In this document: in pieces, positions 42,646-50,164 of the stretch | How the letters are laid out: every line of letters starts with the position of its first letter | Position numbering within the stretch: the stretch's first letter is position 1 | Assembly (NCBI RefSeq): GCF_900100115.1 | Contig: NZ_FNKL01000001.1 | Span: 992,001-1,056,000 of the forward strand | Source of the DNA: Chryseobacterium soldanellicola | GTDB taxonomy: Bacteria; Bacteroidota; Bacteroidia; Flavobacteriales; Weeksellaceae | Direction: 5' to 3' | DNA: 64,000 nt | The notes under the pieces: model-generated | The model's input: the letters and a program-made list of their open reading frames with translations, nothing else | Database searches by the model: none | Told to the model about the DNA's origin: nothing | Position numbers and translations under genes: made by a program

Positions 42646-42741
42646 TATTTTAAAATTTATCAAATTTAGTAAATATTGGATGATACTAATTTTGTAATCG
42701 TTGAAAGTTTCTTTATTTTGGTTTAAACATTTTTAATTCAA

Positions 42742-42852
42742 ATGAAAGAATTGGTTTATATTTTATTATTATTTTTTACTGTTATTTTCATTAATTCTCA
42801 ATGTAAAACAAAGAATTCTCTCGGAATCTTGAAAAAATTTCTGATACGATGA
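42742..42852 (+). pseudogene. Possible lipoprotein N-terminal fragment
   Basis: A 36-codon frame starts with a lipoprotein-like signal (MKELVYILLLFFTVIFINSQC) and stops after 15 more residues. It lies in a 250-base gap between the serine hydrolase and the next gene. Either it is a gene remnant or a very short lipoprotein; I cannot tell which. Confidence 0.3.
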
Positions 42853-42895
42853 TTAAACCTTTTCTATATTTGCATTTTAATATAAACACTAAAGA

Positions 42896-43345
42896 ATGAC
42901 AACAAAAAAACGTCTTACCTTATTTTTATTTATGCTTAGTTTTAATTTTTATTTTTCGCAAGAAGTTGTAATTAAGGACGAAAAAGTTCTTCTTGACGGG
43001 AAACAGATTTTAAAAGCGGAAAAAATTAATGCCTTCCAGTATTCTTTCTTTACCATGAAGGATGATGACGAAATTTTGATGTGGAAATATATGGATAACG
43101 AAACTCCAAAATATATGGAAGATGATTATTTTATTCTGAATTTCTTAACTGAAAAAATAAAAGTAGAAACAACTGATATTTCGAAAATTGCCAACTTCAT
43201 GAATTCAAGAAAAGGCATGGAAAAGCTGATAAAATGGTTAATAAAAGAAAGAGTGCTAAATCATGACGGAGAATTAAGTTCTGAACGTGTTGCCATTTTC
43301 AAAGAAAAATATGATGAAAATATTACTGAAAGAACTTTTAGATAA
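42896..43345 (+). CDS. Secreted protein of unknown function
   Basis: A 149-residue protein with a signal peptide (about 1-21, ending FYFS-Q) and a small mature domain rich in Lys and Glu. I do not recognise it; 'EVVIKDEKVLLDGKQILKAEK' at the start of the mature part looks like a beta-rich repeat found in other flavobacterial secreted proteins. It shares one base with the start of the phosphoesterase gene, so the two are probably translated together. Confidence 0.65.
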   Translation: MTTKKRLTLFLFMLSFNFYFSQEVVIKDEKVLLDGKQILKAEKINAFQYSFFTMKDDDEILMWKYMDNETPKYMEDDYFILNFLTEKIKVETTDISKIANFMNSRKGMEKLIKWLIKERVLNHDGELSSERVAIFKEKYDENITERTFR

Positions 43346-43842
43346 TGACCAAAATCCTCCTCCTTTCCGATTCACATTCATATATTGATGACCGAATTTT
43401 AGAATATGCAAGACAAGCTGATGAAATTTGGCATTGCGGAGATTTCGGCAGTTTTGAGATCATTGAAACGCTTGAAAAAATTAAACCATTAAAAGGAGTT
43501 TACGGAAATATCGACAATGCAAAAATCCGTTCTGAATTCCCTGAAGTGAGCCGATTTTTCTGTGAAAATCTGGAAGTTTTAATGATTCATATTGGCGGTT
43601 ATCCCGGAAAATATACCCCTTTAGCCAAACAGGAAATTTCTGAAAAAGCTCCGAAATTATTCATTTCAGGGCATTCACATATTTTGAAAGCGATGTTTGA
43701 TCAGAAAAACAATTTGCTTCACCTTAATCCTGGAGCTTGTGGAAAACAGGGTTGGCATAAAGTAAGAACAATGATGCGTTTTGTGGTTGATGGTGAAGAA
43801 ATTAAGGATCTGGAAATTATTGAATTAGGACCAAAAATTTAG
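43345..43842 (+). CDS. YfcE/MJ0936-type phosphodiesterase
   Basis: A 165-residue calcineurin-like phosphoesterase. Metal ligands are visible in LLSDSHSYID (D8, H10), WHCGDFGS, 'GVYGNIDN' and 'LFISGHSHI', with a middle HIGGYPG. The family hydrolyses phosphodiesters such as cyclic nucleotides in vitro; the natural substrate is not known. The initiator ATG overlaps the stop of the upstream secreted-protein gene. Confidence 0.88.
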   Translation: MTKILLLSDSHSYIDDRILEYARQADEIWHCGDFGSFEIIETLEKIKPLKGVYGNIDNAKIRSEFPEVSRFFCENLEVLMIHIGGYPGKYTPLAKQEISEKAPKLFISGHSHILKAMFDQKNNLLHLNPGACGKQGWHKVRTMMRFVVDGEEIKDLEIIELGPKI

Positions 43843-43998
43843 CATAGATTTTTGTCATTTTGACGAAGAAAGAATCTCTAGAATTAAAAAATAGATTCAC
43901 TCTATTTCGTTTCATTCAGAATGGCAAAATCGATTAAATATATTATTGAAATTGCTTCGTTGGTGTGATCCTCACAATGACGAAACTTAAAAATTATT
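43843..43998. repeat. Dispersed-type inverted element between phosphoesterase and Smr genes
   Basis: The left end has gtcattttgacgaagaaag (43854-43872) and the right end ctcacaatgacgaaac (43971-43986), with ttcgtttcattcagaatggc between. The parts are imperfect inverted and direct copies of a gacgaa/ttcgtc core. This resembles the small 'gtcattttgacgaag..gaatct' repeats I know from Bacteroidetes intergenic regions. It is non-coding. Confidence 0.5.
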
Positions 43999-44493
43999 AT
44001 GAAGATAGGCGATAAAGTTTCTGTAGTAGATGAAGATTTAAGCGGAGTTGTAACTTCGGTGAACGCAAATATTGTGGTTTTTAAAGACGAATATGGCTTT
44101 ACCTATCAATATCCGAAAGAGAAACTTGTTCCGAAAAATGCCGATCTTTATGAAAATATTAAAGTTGTAAAAAAAGCAGAGCCCAGAAAAAATATTTCTA
44201 AAAAGCATCAGAAAAATCAGTTGGTTCTGGATCTTCATTTTCATAATTTAGTTAAAAATCCTAATGATTATGACAGTTTTGAAAGGCTTTTCATTCAAAA
44301 GGAAAAATTACTGGAAGTCATTGCGTTTTGCAGAAAAAATAATCTAAAAAGACTGGAAATCGTTCACGGAATTGGTGACGGCGTCCTTCAGAGAATGGTT
44401 TTGGACGTTTTGGAAAGCCAAAGTAATCTCGATTTTTATAATAAGGACATACTTCATCATCAATCGGGTGCGGTAATGGTAGAATTTCACTAA
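43999..44493 (+). CDS. Smr-domain protein with N-terminal beta domain
   Basis: A 164-residue protein. Residues 1-60 form a small beta-barrel-like module (KIGDKVSVVDEDLSGVV....FKDEYGF). Residues 75-164 are an Smr domain: LDLHFH at 73-78 and IVHGIGDGVLQ at about 119-129, the two usual motifs, with a final 'HHQSGAVMVEF'. Smr domains nick or bind nucleic acids; stand-alone bacterial forms can act in ribosome rescue (SmrB). Which applies here is not known. Confidence 0.85.
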   Translation: MKIGDKVSVVDEDLSGVVTSVNANIVVFKDEYGFTYQYPKEKLVPKNADLYENIKVVKKAEPRKNISKKHQKNQLVLDLHFHNLVKNPNDYDSFERLFIQKEKLLEVIAFCRKNNLKRLEIVHGIGDGVLQRMVLDVLESQSNLDFYNKDILHHQSGAVMVEFH

Positions 44494-44511
44494 ATTTGCA
44501 GGAATTGAAAT

Positions 44512-45228
44512 ATGAACGTACTTAATTTACTTTTTACCAAAGACGGATTAATCTACCAAATTGCCAAAAACAAGAGCATTTTGGAGGAAAAGTCTTATTT
44601 CGTTGATGAAGAGACTCCGGAAAATTTTATTGCCGATCAACTTGATAAAGTGCTGATCAAACAACGTTTTGACGAAATCCATATTATATCGGCTCTTAAT
44701 CATTTTACGTTGATGCCTGAAGGATTTTCAGAGCATGAAGGCGGATATAATCTGATCGCTTACAACGCCCATGTAGACAAGGAAAATGAAGAATTGATGC
44801 TTTCTGTCAATAAAAAATTCAACGTTCAGTTTTATTATACTTTTCCGAAGAATTTTTACAGAAAAATTAAAGATCTGGCTATTCCCACCCATTTTAATTT
44901 TTCGGGGGAGAAGTTTTTAAATTCAATTAATAATAAAAACAATAAGGAAATTCACATCAATCTTTATCATAATCAATGTGAATTTTTTGCTATCGATAAT
45001 AAAAAAATCATCTTATATAATAATCTGGATGTCAATTCGGAAGTAGATTTTCTTTATTTTGTCATGTTTACGTTAAGCAAAATCGGCTTTAGCATCAACG
45101 AAACAAATTTCTTCGCTTATGGTGAAACGACGGAAAATGAAACCTTTATTTCAGAATTACAGAAATTCGTAAAGAATCTGAAAATTGTATTTGATAATCT
45201 TCCCAACAAAAACTTTATACTTAATTAA
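44512..45228 (+). CDS. DUF3822 family protein
   Basis: A 238-residue cytoplasmic protein of a Bacteroidetes-restricted family that usually sits immediately upstream of rsmD, as here. The fold is probably actin-like (ASKHA), judging by two alternating beta/alpha halves: 'HIISALNHFTLMP' in the first and 'INLYHNQCEFFAIDNKKIILYNNL' in the second. Function unknown. It follows the Smr gene by 18 bases and precedes rsmD across a heptad-repeat spacer. Confidence 0.82.
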   Translation: MNVLNLLFTKDGLIYQIAKNKSILEEKSYFVDEETPENFIADQLDKVLIKQRFDEIHIISALNHFTLMPEGFSEHEGGYNLIAYNAHVDKENEELMLSVNKKFNVQFYYTFPKNFYRKIKDLAIPTHFNFSGEKFLNSINNKNNKEIHINLYHNQCEFFAIDNKKIILYNNLDVNSEVDFLYFVMFTLSKIGFSINETNFFAYGETTENETFISELQKFVKNLKIVFDNLPNKNFILN

Positions 45229-45305
45229 GGGATAAAGATTTAGAAACAGGGCTTAGTTTTAAAATCCCTAATTCCTAAACCCTAATTCCTAAACCCTAAA
45301 AAAAT
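45229..45305 (+). repeat. Heptad-phased spacer upstream of rsmD
   Basis: The 14-base unit ccctaattcctaaa (two heptads) occurs twice perfectly (45266-45279, 45280-45293), then again in part (ccctaaa, 45294-45300), ending 5 bases before the rsmD ATG. The left half holds purine-rich counterparts (agggata, gattta, acaggg) partly complementary to it. Confidence 0.75.
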
Positions 45306-45896
45306 ATGTACAGAATAATAGCCGGAAAATGGAAAGCGAAAAAAATTGCTGCTCCGAAAAATTTTGACGTAAGACCTACGACAGATTTTGCAAAGGAAGC
45401 CCTGTTCAGTATTTTGGAAAATAAATACGATATGCAGTCGATTTCCGTGCTGGATCTTTTTGCAGGAATTGGTTCTATCACTTTTGAATTTGCTTCAAGA
45501 GGCTGTAAGGACATTACTTCCGTGGAAATGAATCCAAAACATACCAGTTTTCTGAATTCTACGGCTTCTGAGCTGGGATTTAGTCTGAATGTAAGTGTTC
45601 AGCGGGGTGATGTTTTCGACTGGCTGAAAAAATTCAGGAATAAAAAATCTTTTGAAATTGTATTTTCCGATGCGCCTTTTGAAACAGAAGAAAAAAAATA
45701 TTATGAACTTCTTTCCTTAGTTTTAAATAATAAATACCTGAAACCCAACGGAGTTCTCATCGTGGAACATCAAAGCCGAATGAAATTTGATCATCCGAAT
45801 TTACTCGATACCAGAAAATACGGAAACGTAAGCTTCAGTTTTTTTGAACCGAATAAAGATGAAGAAAAAGAAGAAATCACCGGCCAGGAAATTTAA
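45306..45896 (+). CDS. rsmD: 16S rRNA (guanine-N2)-methyltransferase RsmD
   Basis: A 196-residue SAM-dependent methyltransferase that modifies G966 of 16S rRNA. 'MYRIIAGKWK' and 'VRPTTDFAKEALFSIL' are typical, with the SAM loop in 'DLFAGIGSITFEFASRG' and 'SVEMN'. The catalytic (N/D)PP(F/Y) motif reads DAPF (in FSDAPFE); whether this variant is normal for the genus I cannot check here. The 3' end overlaps the convergent HxlR gene by 4 bases. Confidence 0.9.
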   Translation: MYRIIAGKWKAKKIAAPKNFDVRPTTDFAKEALFSILENKYDMQSISVLDLFAGIGSITFEFASRGCKDITSVEMNPKHTSFLNSTASELGFSLNVSVQRGDVFDWLKKFRNKKSFEIVFSDAPFETEEKKYYELLSLVLNNKYLKPNGVLIVEHQSRMKFDHPNLLDTRKYGNVSFSFFEPNKDEEKEEITGQEI

Positions 45897-46240
45897 TTCC
45901 TGGTTATTTTTTTGGATGTATCGACCGCTTCCTGTCCCCATTTTGCAATTTCGTTTAAAACTGGCAAAAGCGTCTTCCCAAAGTCCGTTAAGGTATATTC
46001 TACCATCAACGGGGGCTTTTTTGTATATACTTTTCTGTTAATAATATTATCCTCTTCCAATTGTTTTAATTGAAGACTTAATGTTCTTTCTGTAATTGTC
46101 GGAATTAATTTTCTTAATTCGTTATATCTTTTTGCCCCGTCTACAAGGTAATACAGGATCACCGCTTTCCATTTTCCGCCAATAAATCTCATGGTAACTG
46201 TCGTGCAGCAAGGATATTCTTTGTTGTCTATCGTGTACAT
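45893..46240 (-). CDS. HxlR-family transcriptional regulator
   Basis: A 115-residue winged-helix regulator with the HxlR layout: 'CCTTVTMRFIGGKWKAVILYYL', 'RYNELRKLIPTITERTLSLQLKQLEEDNII' and 'VEYTLTDFGKTLLPVL'. The CC pair at 11-12 could sense oxidants or electrophiles. It is divergent from a nitroreductase-type gene across an 86-base region containing a perfect inverted repeat, so control of that gene is likely. Confidence 0.9.
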   Translation of the reverse strand: MYTIDNKEYPCCTTVTMRFIGGKWKAVILYYLVDGAKRYNELRKLIPTITERTLSLQLKQLEEDNIINRKVYTKKPPLMVEYTLTDFGKTLLPVLNEIAKWGQEAVDTSKKITRN

Positions 46241-46244
46241 TTTA

Positions 46245-46318
46245 ATACTATCATTTTTTACCGTTATTGCAAAGTTAATAAACTTAAATTAATTTTGTAA
46301 CTATAAAAATGATAGTAT
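46245..46318. promoter_or_regulatory. Operator candidate and promoter between HxlR and nitroreductase genes
   Basis: A perfect 14-base inverted repeat, atactatcattttt (46245-46258) and aaaaatgatagtat (46305-46318), brackets the shared promoter region. Between the arms lies a complete flavobacterial promoter for the plus strand: TTG (46267-46269), 20 bases, TAATTTTG (46290-46297). The right arm covers the expected transcription start, the left arm the 5' end of the HxlR leader. Binding by the adjacent regulator is inferred. Confidence 0.7.
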
Positions 46319-46326
46319 AAAATATT

Positions 46327-46926
46327 ATGAACTTTCTAGAAAAAATGAAAATGAGATATACCGTAAAAAAGTATAATCCTCAAGGAAAAATCAGTGAAGA
46401 ACAGGTACAACAGCTTAAAGAAATTTTAAATTTAAGTCCGTCATCCATCAACAGCCAACCCTGGAATTTTGTGTTTATTAATAATCCGGACACGAAGGCA
46501 AAATTGTCAGAGTTTTCTTATTTCAACAAAGAAAAAGTGTTGGATAGTAATTATGTCATCGTCTTTCAGGTGATCAAAAATCCGGAATATTTCGAAAAAC
46601 AGATTGAAGAAAACCTCCCTGAAGGATCTGTGAATTATTACAAAACTTTCGTGAAGCCTAAAGGCGAAGAAGCCATAAAATCATGGTTAAGACATCAGGT
46701 CTATCTCTCATTGGGCGTTTTATTGTCCGCATGTGCCGATATGGGAATCGATTCTACACCGATGGAAGGAATTGAAACAGATAAATACGACTGGATTTTG
46801 AAAAATGAATCTTATGAAACTCTGTTTGCGGTAGCAATAGGTGAGAAATCTGAGGAAGATACTAATCAACCGAAGATTAATCCTAAGAAAAGATTAAAAG
46901 TTGAAAAAATAATCCTTGAAGCATAA
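46327..46926 (+). CDS. NAD(P)H-dependent nitroreductase-family oxidoreductase
   Basis: A 199-residue flavoprotein of the NfsB/nitroreductase family. 'MRYTVKKYNP' and 'LNLSPSSINSQPWNFVFI' give the FMN-binding Arg/Ser segment; 'GVLLSACADMGIDSTPMEGIE' and 'VAIGEKSEED' complete the pattern. It probably reduces quinones, nitro compounds or aldehyde-like electrophiles. It has its own promoter and a candidate operator shared with the HxlR gene, a common pairing. Confidence 0.9.
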   Translation: MNFLEKMKMRYTVKKYNPQGKISEEQVQQLKEILNLSPSSINSQPWNFVFINNPDTKAKLSEFSYFNKEKVLDSNYVIVFQVIKNPEYFEKQIEENLPEGSVNYYKTFVKPKGEEAIKSWLRHQVYLSLGVLLSACADMGIDSTPMEGIETDKYDWILKNESYETLFAVAIGEKSEEDTNQPKINPKKRLKVEKIILEA

Positions 46927-46930
46927 GACA

Positions 46931-46957
46931 AAAGACTCAGAAATGAGTCTTTTTTTA
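46931..46957. terminator. Terminator between nitroreductase and murI
   Basis: Stem agactca/tgagtct (46933-46939 with 46944-46950), loop gaaa, then T7. It ends the nitroreductase transcript. The convergent murI stop lies 2 bases beyond, so the hairpin may also serve murI. Confidence 0.85.
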
Positions 46958-46958
46958 T

Positions 46959-47789
46959 TTATAATACTTTAAATTCTAAATCAATACTTTTTCCGAAGAA
47001 CTTTTTTGAGATTTTCTCAAAGTTTTTGGTCAAATCTGATAAGTAAAAATGATAATTCGGTTTTGGATTGTTCTCATTCAGCAAATTATATTTATCTAAA
47101 ATGATCTTCAAATGATTGGCAACAATATTCGGAGAATCGATTACGCGAACACGGTTTCCGTAATACTGCTTGATCTCATCAATTAATAGAGGATAATGAG
47201 TACATCCCAGAATTAATGTTTCTATGTTTTTTAATTTGCTATTACTTAAATAATTATAAATAATCGCATGCGTAATTGGATGATTTTTAAAGCCTTCTTC
47301 AATCGCGGGAACCAACAAAGGTGTTGCCAACTCATCAACTTTAATCCATTTGTTATGCTTGCGGATGCTTTTCTTGTAAAGCCCGGAATTTACCGTTGCT
47401 TTTGTAGCAATTACGCCAACATTATTGTGAATTTCATAAGAAACTTTTTCCGCTACAGGATTGATCACATCAATCACAGGAACTTTTCCGGCAACGGATT
47501 CCATTACTTCATTTAAAGCATTTGCAGTCGCTGTGTTACAGGCAATGACAATTGCTTTACAGTTTTGACTCAACAAAAAATTGGTGATCTTCGTAGAATA
47601 TTCTATAATCGCTTCTTTCGATTTTTCCCCATAAGGAAGGTGTTTTGTATCTCCGAAATAGATTAAATCTTCGTTGGGAAGAAGTCTTTTTATTTCTTTG
47701 GCAACCGTTAAACCTCCTACTCCGCTGTCAAAAATCCCGATCGGCTGTTTTGATGAAAGGTGCGAGTAATTTTCTTTTTTAGTTTTCAA
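46959..47789 (-). CDS. murI: Glutamate racemase
   Basis: A 276-residue enzyme that makes D-glutamate for peptidoglycan. The motifs 'PIGIFDSGVGGLTV' with the acidic base, 'VIACNTATANAL' and 'LILGCTHYPLL' with the two catalytic cysteines are present. The frame is open to a TTG at 47810, but that TTG is the end of a promoter-like box (TATTTTTG on the minus strand). I therefore start at the second TTG (47787-47789), which gives KTKKENYSHL after the initiator. No ATG is available. The only unusual point is the TTG initiation. Confidence 0.9.
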   Translation of the reverse strand: MKTKKENYSHLSSKQPIGIFDSGVGGLTVAKEIKRLLPNEDLIYFGDTKHLPYGEKSKEAIIEYSTKITNFLLSQNCKAIVIACNTATANALNEVMESVAGKVPVIDVINPVAEKVSYEIHNNVGVIATKATVNSGLYKKSIRKHNKWIKVDELATPLLVPAIEEGFKNHPITHAIIYNYLSNSKLKNIETLILGCTHYPLLIDEIKQYYGNRVRVIDSPNIVANHLKIILDKYNLLNENNPKPNYHFYLSDLTKNFEKISKKFFGKSIDLEFKVL

Positions 47790-47807
47790 ATGAGATGAAA
47801 TTTTATA

Positions 47808-47815
47808 CAAAAATA
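47808..47815 (-). promoter_or_regulatory. -10 box of murI
   Basis: On the minus strand the sequence reads TATTTTTG, matching TAnnTTTG, about 20 bases before the chosen TTG start. It makes the more upstream TTG start unlikely. Confidence 0.5.
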
Positions 47816-47850
47816 ATAAATTTATATCGCATAATATGCTATAAATGTAA

Positions 47851-47970
47851 GATGCTTCGACAGGCTCAGCATGACATCGCTACAAATTAACCGCTGATAA
47901 AAATGAATAGTATTAGAGGTGTGATGCTGAGCATAAACTAAAGTTTACGAACGAATGTTCACGAAGCATC
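47851..47970. repeat. REP-like 'gatgcttcgacaggctcagcatgaca' element with inverted partner
   Basis: The plus-strand copy (gatgcttcgacaggctcagc and on, 47851-47876) has an inverted, interrupted second copy: tgatgctgagc at 47922-47932 and cgaagcatc at 47962-47970, split by about 29 extra bases. Together they form a large stem-loop between murI and hemW. The core matches the elements at 13828 and 54843. Recurrent elements of this type are common in Bacteroidetes chromosomes in my knowledge. Confidence 0.65.
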
Positions 47971-47987
47971 TTTATTATTAATTAGAA

Positions 47988-49112
47988 TTAAACCAAAAAC
48001 AGATCCGAAGCAATACCATCCGCCATAAACCAATGCTTTTCCGGGATTTTGAGGTGATTATTTTCTATCTTTAAAATTCCGTCGTTTAATTTATTTTTAA
48101 TTTCAGCAGTAAATTTTTCAAGAATCTGTTCTGAAAATTTATTTTTTAAACTTTCAAGGTCAACTCCCCAAGTTGTTCTTAAGCCAATCATGATCATTTC
48201 ATTAAACTGATCTTCCTGAGAGAGAACTTCTTCTTCTTTAGCCAATAAATTTGAGCTTAATTTTTTAATGTATTGTTGATTATTGGCTACATTCCAGCTT
48301 CTGACATCAAAACCGTTGTAAGAATGCGCAGACGGACCGATGCCCAAATACTCATTATACTTCCAATATGCGGAATTGTGTCTTGAATGAAAGCCCGGTT
48401 TTGCAAAATTTGAGATTTCATAATGCTCAAAATCATGGTCTTTCAGGAAATCAATCATGTAATAGAACTCTTTATTCTGTTCCTCTTCCTTTGGGCTGAT
48501 CACTTTTCCTTTGGAAATCCAGTTTTCGAGAGCTGTTTTTGGTTCAACCGTCAAAGCATAAGATGAAATATGAGGAACTTCAAGAGCGATTGTTTTCTTT
48601 AAATTTTCTTTCCAGATCTCTAAATTGGATGTTGGCGAACCGTAAATGAGGTCAATACTTAGATTTTCAAAGCCAAAATCCTGCGCTCTTTTAATAGAAC
48701 CTTCCGCATCAGAGGCATTATGAGCTCTGTTCATTAGCTTTAAATCTTCATCAAAGAAGCTTTGCGTTCCGATTGAGAGACGATTAACGGGAGAATCTGA
48801 CAAGGATTTCAAAAAATTTTTATCCAAATCATCCGGATTAGCTTCTAAAGTTATCTCAATATCAGAATTAAAGTTAAAATATTTAAGCACCTCATCGATC
48901 AAAAACTTGATTTCATCCCCCGAAAGAATGGAAGGAGTTCCGCCGCCAAAGTATAATGACTGTAAATTTTTGTTCTGTAACTCATCTTTTCGTAAGAAAA
49001 TTTCTTTTTTCATCGCAGCAATCATCTCATCTTTAAAATTTAAAGACGTAGAAAAATGAAAATTACAGTAGCTGCACTTCTGTTTACAGAATGGTATGTG
49101 AATATAAATCAT
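47988..49112 (-). CDS. hemW: Radical SAM heme chaperone
   Basis: A 374-residue HemW (formerly 'HemN-like') protein: radical SAM cluster motif CKQKCSYC (C9, C13, C16), 'SLYFGGGTPS', 'E.NPDD' and 'RLSIGTQSF'. The C-terminal HemW region has 'GIGPSAHSYNG'. It lacks the extra Cys of coproporphyrinogen oxidases, as expected of heme chaperones that insert heme into respiratory enzymes. The frame is open 10 codons further, but those come from a terminator hairpin; MIYIHIPFC is the standard start. The initiator ATG directly follows that terminator's T run. Confidence 0.9.
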   Translation of the reverse strand: MIYIHIPFCKQKCSYCNFHFSTSLNFKDEMIAAMKKEIFLRKDELQNKNLQSLYFGGGTPSILSGDEIKFLIDEVLKYFNFNSDIEITLEANPDDLDKNFLKSLSDSPVNRLSIGTQSFFDEDLKLMNRAHNASDAEGSIKRAQDFGFENLSIDLIYGSPTSNLEIWKENLKKTIALEVPHISSYALTVEPKTALENWISKGKVISPKEEEQNKEFYYMIDFLKDHDFEHYEISNFAKPGFHSRHNSAYWKYNEYLGIGPSAHSYNGFDVRSWNVANNQQYIKKLSSNLLAKEEEVLSQEDQFNEMIMIGLRTTWGVDLESLKNKFSEQILEKFTAEIKNKLNDGILKIENNHLKIPEKHWFMADGIASDLFLV

Positions 49113-49140
49113 AAAAAAAGCTCTGAAAAAATCAGAGCTC
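49112..49140 (-). terminator. Terminator of PorP/SprF gene, abutting hemW start
   Basis: On the minus strand, agctctga/tcagagct arms (49139-49132 with 49126-49119) enclose a 5-base loop and are followed by a T run that ends at the hemW ATG. Geometry is that of a normal Rho-independent terminator. Confidence 0.8.
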
Positions 49141-49162
49141 AAATTTATTTAAATTAAATTGA

Positions 49163-50113
49163 TTAATATCTATAACCTCTGTGATTAATAAAGTTATCGA
49201 AGTTATAACCTACACCCAGCATAAAGCTGTTTCCGCCATACTCCTGAATATCAGACAATCCAAGGTTATAAGTAGCACCCACCATAAATTTGTTGAATCT
49301 TACTTTTACAACCGGAGAGATACTCAATTGCTGGTTATCAAATCTGTTTTGAACGGATCTGTAGTTTACTCCGAAAGAGAACGCATTAACATCATTAAAG
49401 AATGTTGCCATTAAGTTGTAGTCAATTGTTCTCGTAGAATTTGTATTAAGGTTGATCAATGCAGATGGCGTAACATACATGTTATCAGCAAAATGCCAGT
49501 CATACCCTAAGTTTAAGAAGAATTTGATCGGAGAAGGCTCACGACCGTTAACGATAGCTTCGTCATTCGTTAAAGCGATATCATTTACTGATACTGCAGC
49601 AAAGATATTATGATAAGTAGCCGCTAAACCGAAGTTGGCATATGCCATAAAGATATTGCTTTCGCTACCTTGTAACAACGGGTCAGAAGCGTCTTCCGTA
49701 TTAATTTTAGAATAATCAAAATTCATGTTATACAAGCTTACACTTGTACCGAAAGAGAATTGATCTTTTCTGTCTCCTTCGCTGCTAAGAGGGATAAAAT
49801 ATGAAGCTCCAGCTGTAATACCCCCTGCTGAAATAGGCCCATTGCTGTCTCTGAAGACAGAAATACCAGCACCTACTCTATCAAAAATATTCGCGTTGAT
49901 CCCCACTGACTGTACATTTGGAGACTCGCTAAATTTTGAAAATTGTTGTTGGTAGTTGAGATTAAGCTGAACATAGTCCGTTTTACCGTATTGTGCAGGG
50001 TTGAACAGGAACTCACCATCCAAAAGATATTGTTGATAGTATGGTAATGTTTCTTGTGCTTTATATGCATTTGACAAAAGAGCCAAACACACGATAGCAT
50101 ATAGTTTTCTCAT
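49163..50113 (-). CDS. PorP/SprF family outer-membrane protein
   Basis: A 316-residue protein with a signal peptide (MRKLYAIVCLALLSNAYKAQ) and the PorP/SprF barrel pattern: 'YQQYLLDGEFLFNPAQYGKTDYVQLNLNYQQQF', then many paired strands, ending 'NSFMLGVGYNFDNFINHRGYRY'. PorP/SprF proteins anchor or assist gliding and T9SS substrates such as SprB. No PorK/L/M/N genes are in the window, so its partner is unknown. I chose the ATG at 50111-50113 rather than one 18 bases earlier because it opens the signal peptide. A terminator follows it. Confidence 0.88.
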   Translation of the reverse strand: MRKLYAIVCLALLSNAYKAQETLPYYQQYLLDGEFLFNPAQYGKTDYVQLNLNYQQQFSKFSESPNVQSVGINANIFDRVGAGISVFRDSNGPISAGGITAGASYFIPLSSEGDRKDQFSFGTSVSLYNMNFDYSKINTEDASDPLLQGSESNIFMAYANFGLAATYHNIFAAVSVNDIALTNDEAIVNGREPSPIKFFLNLGYDWHFADNMYVTPSALINLNTNSTRTIDYNLMATFFNDVNAFSFGVNYRSVQNRFDNQQLSISPVVKVRFNKFMVGATYNLGLSDIQEYGGNSFMLGVGYNFDNFINHRGYRY

Positions 50114-50164
50114 AACAAATCTTGATTTCAATTCAACAAATATAAAAAAATTCTCAATATATTT

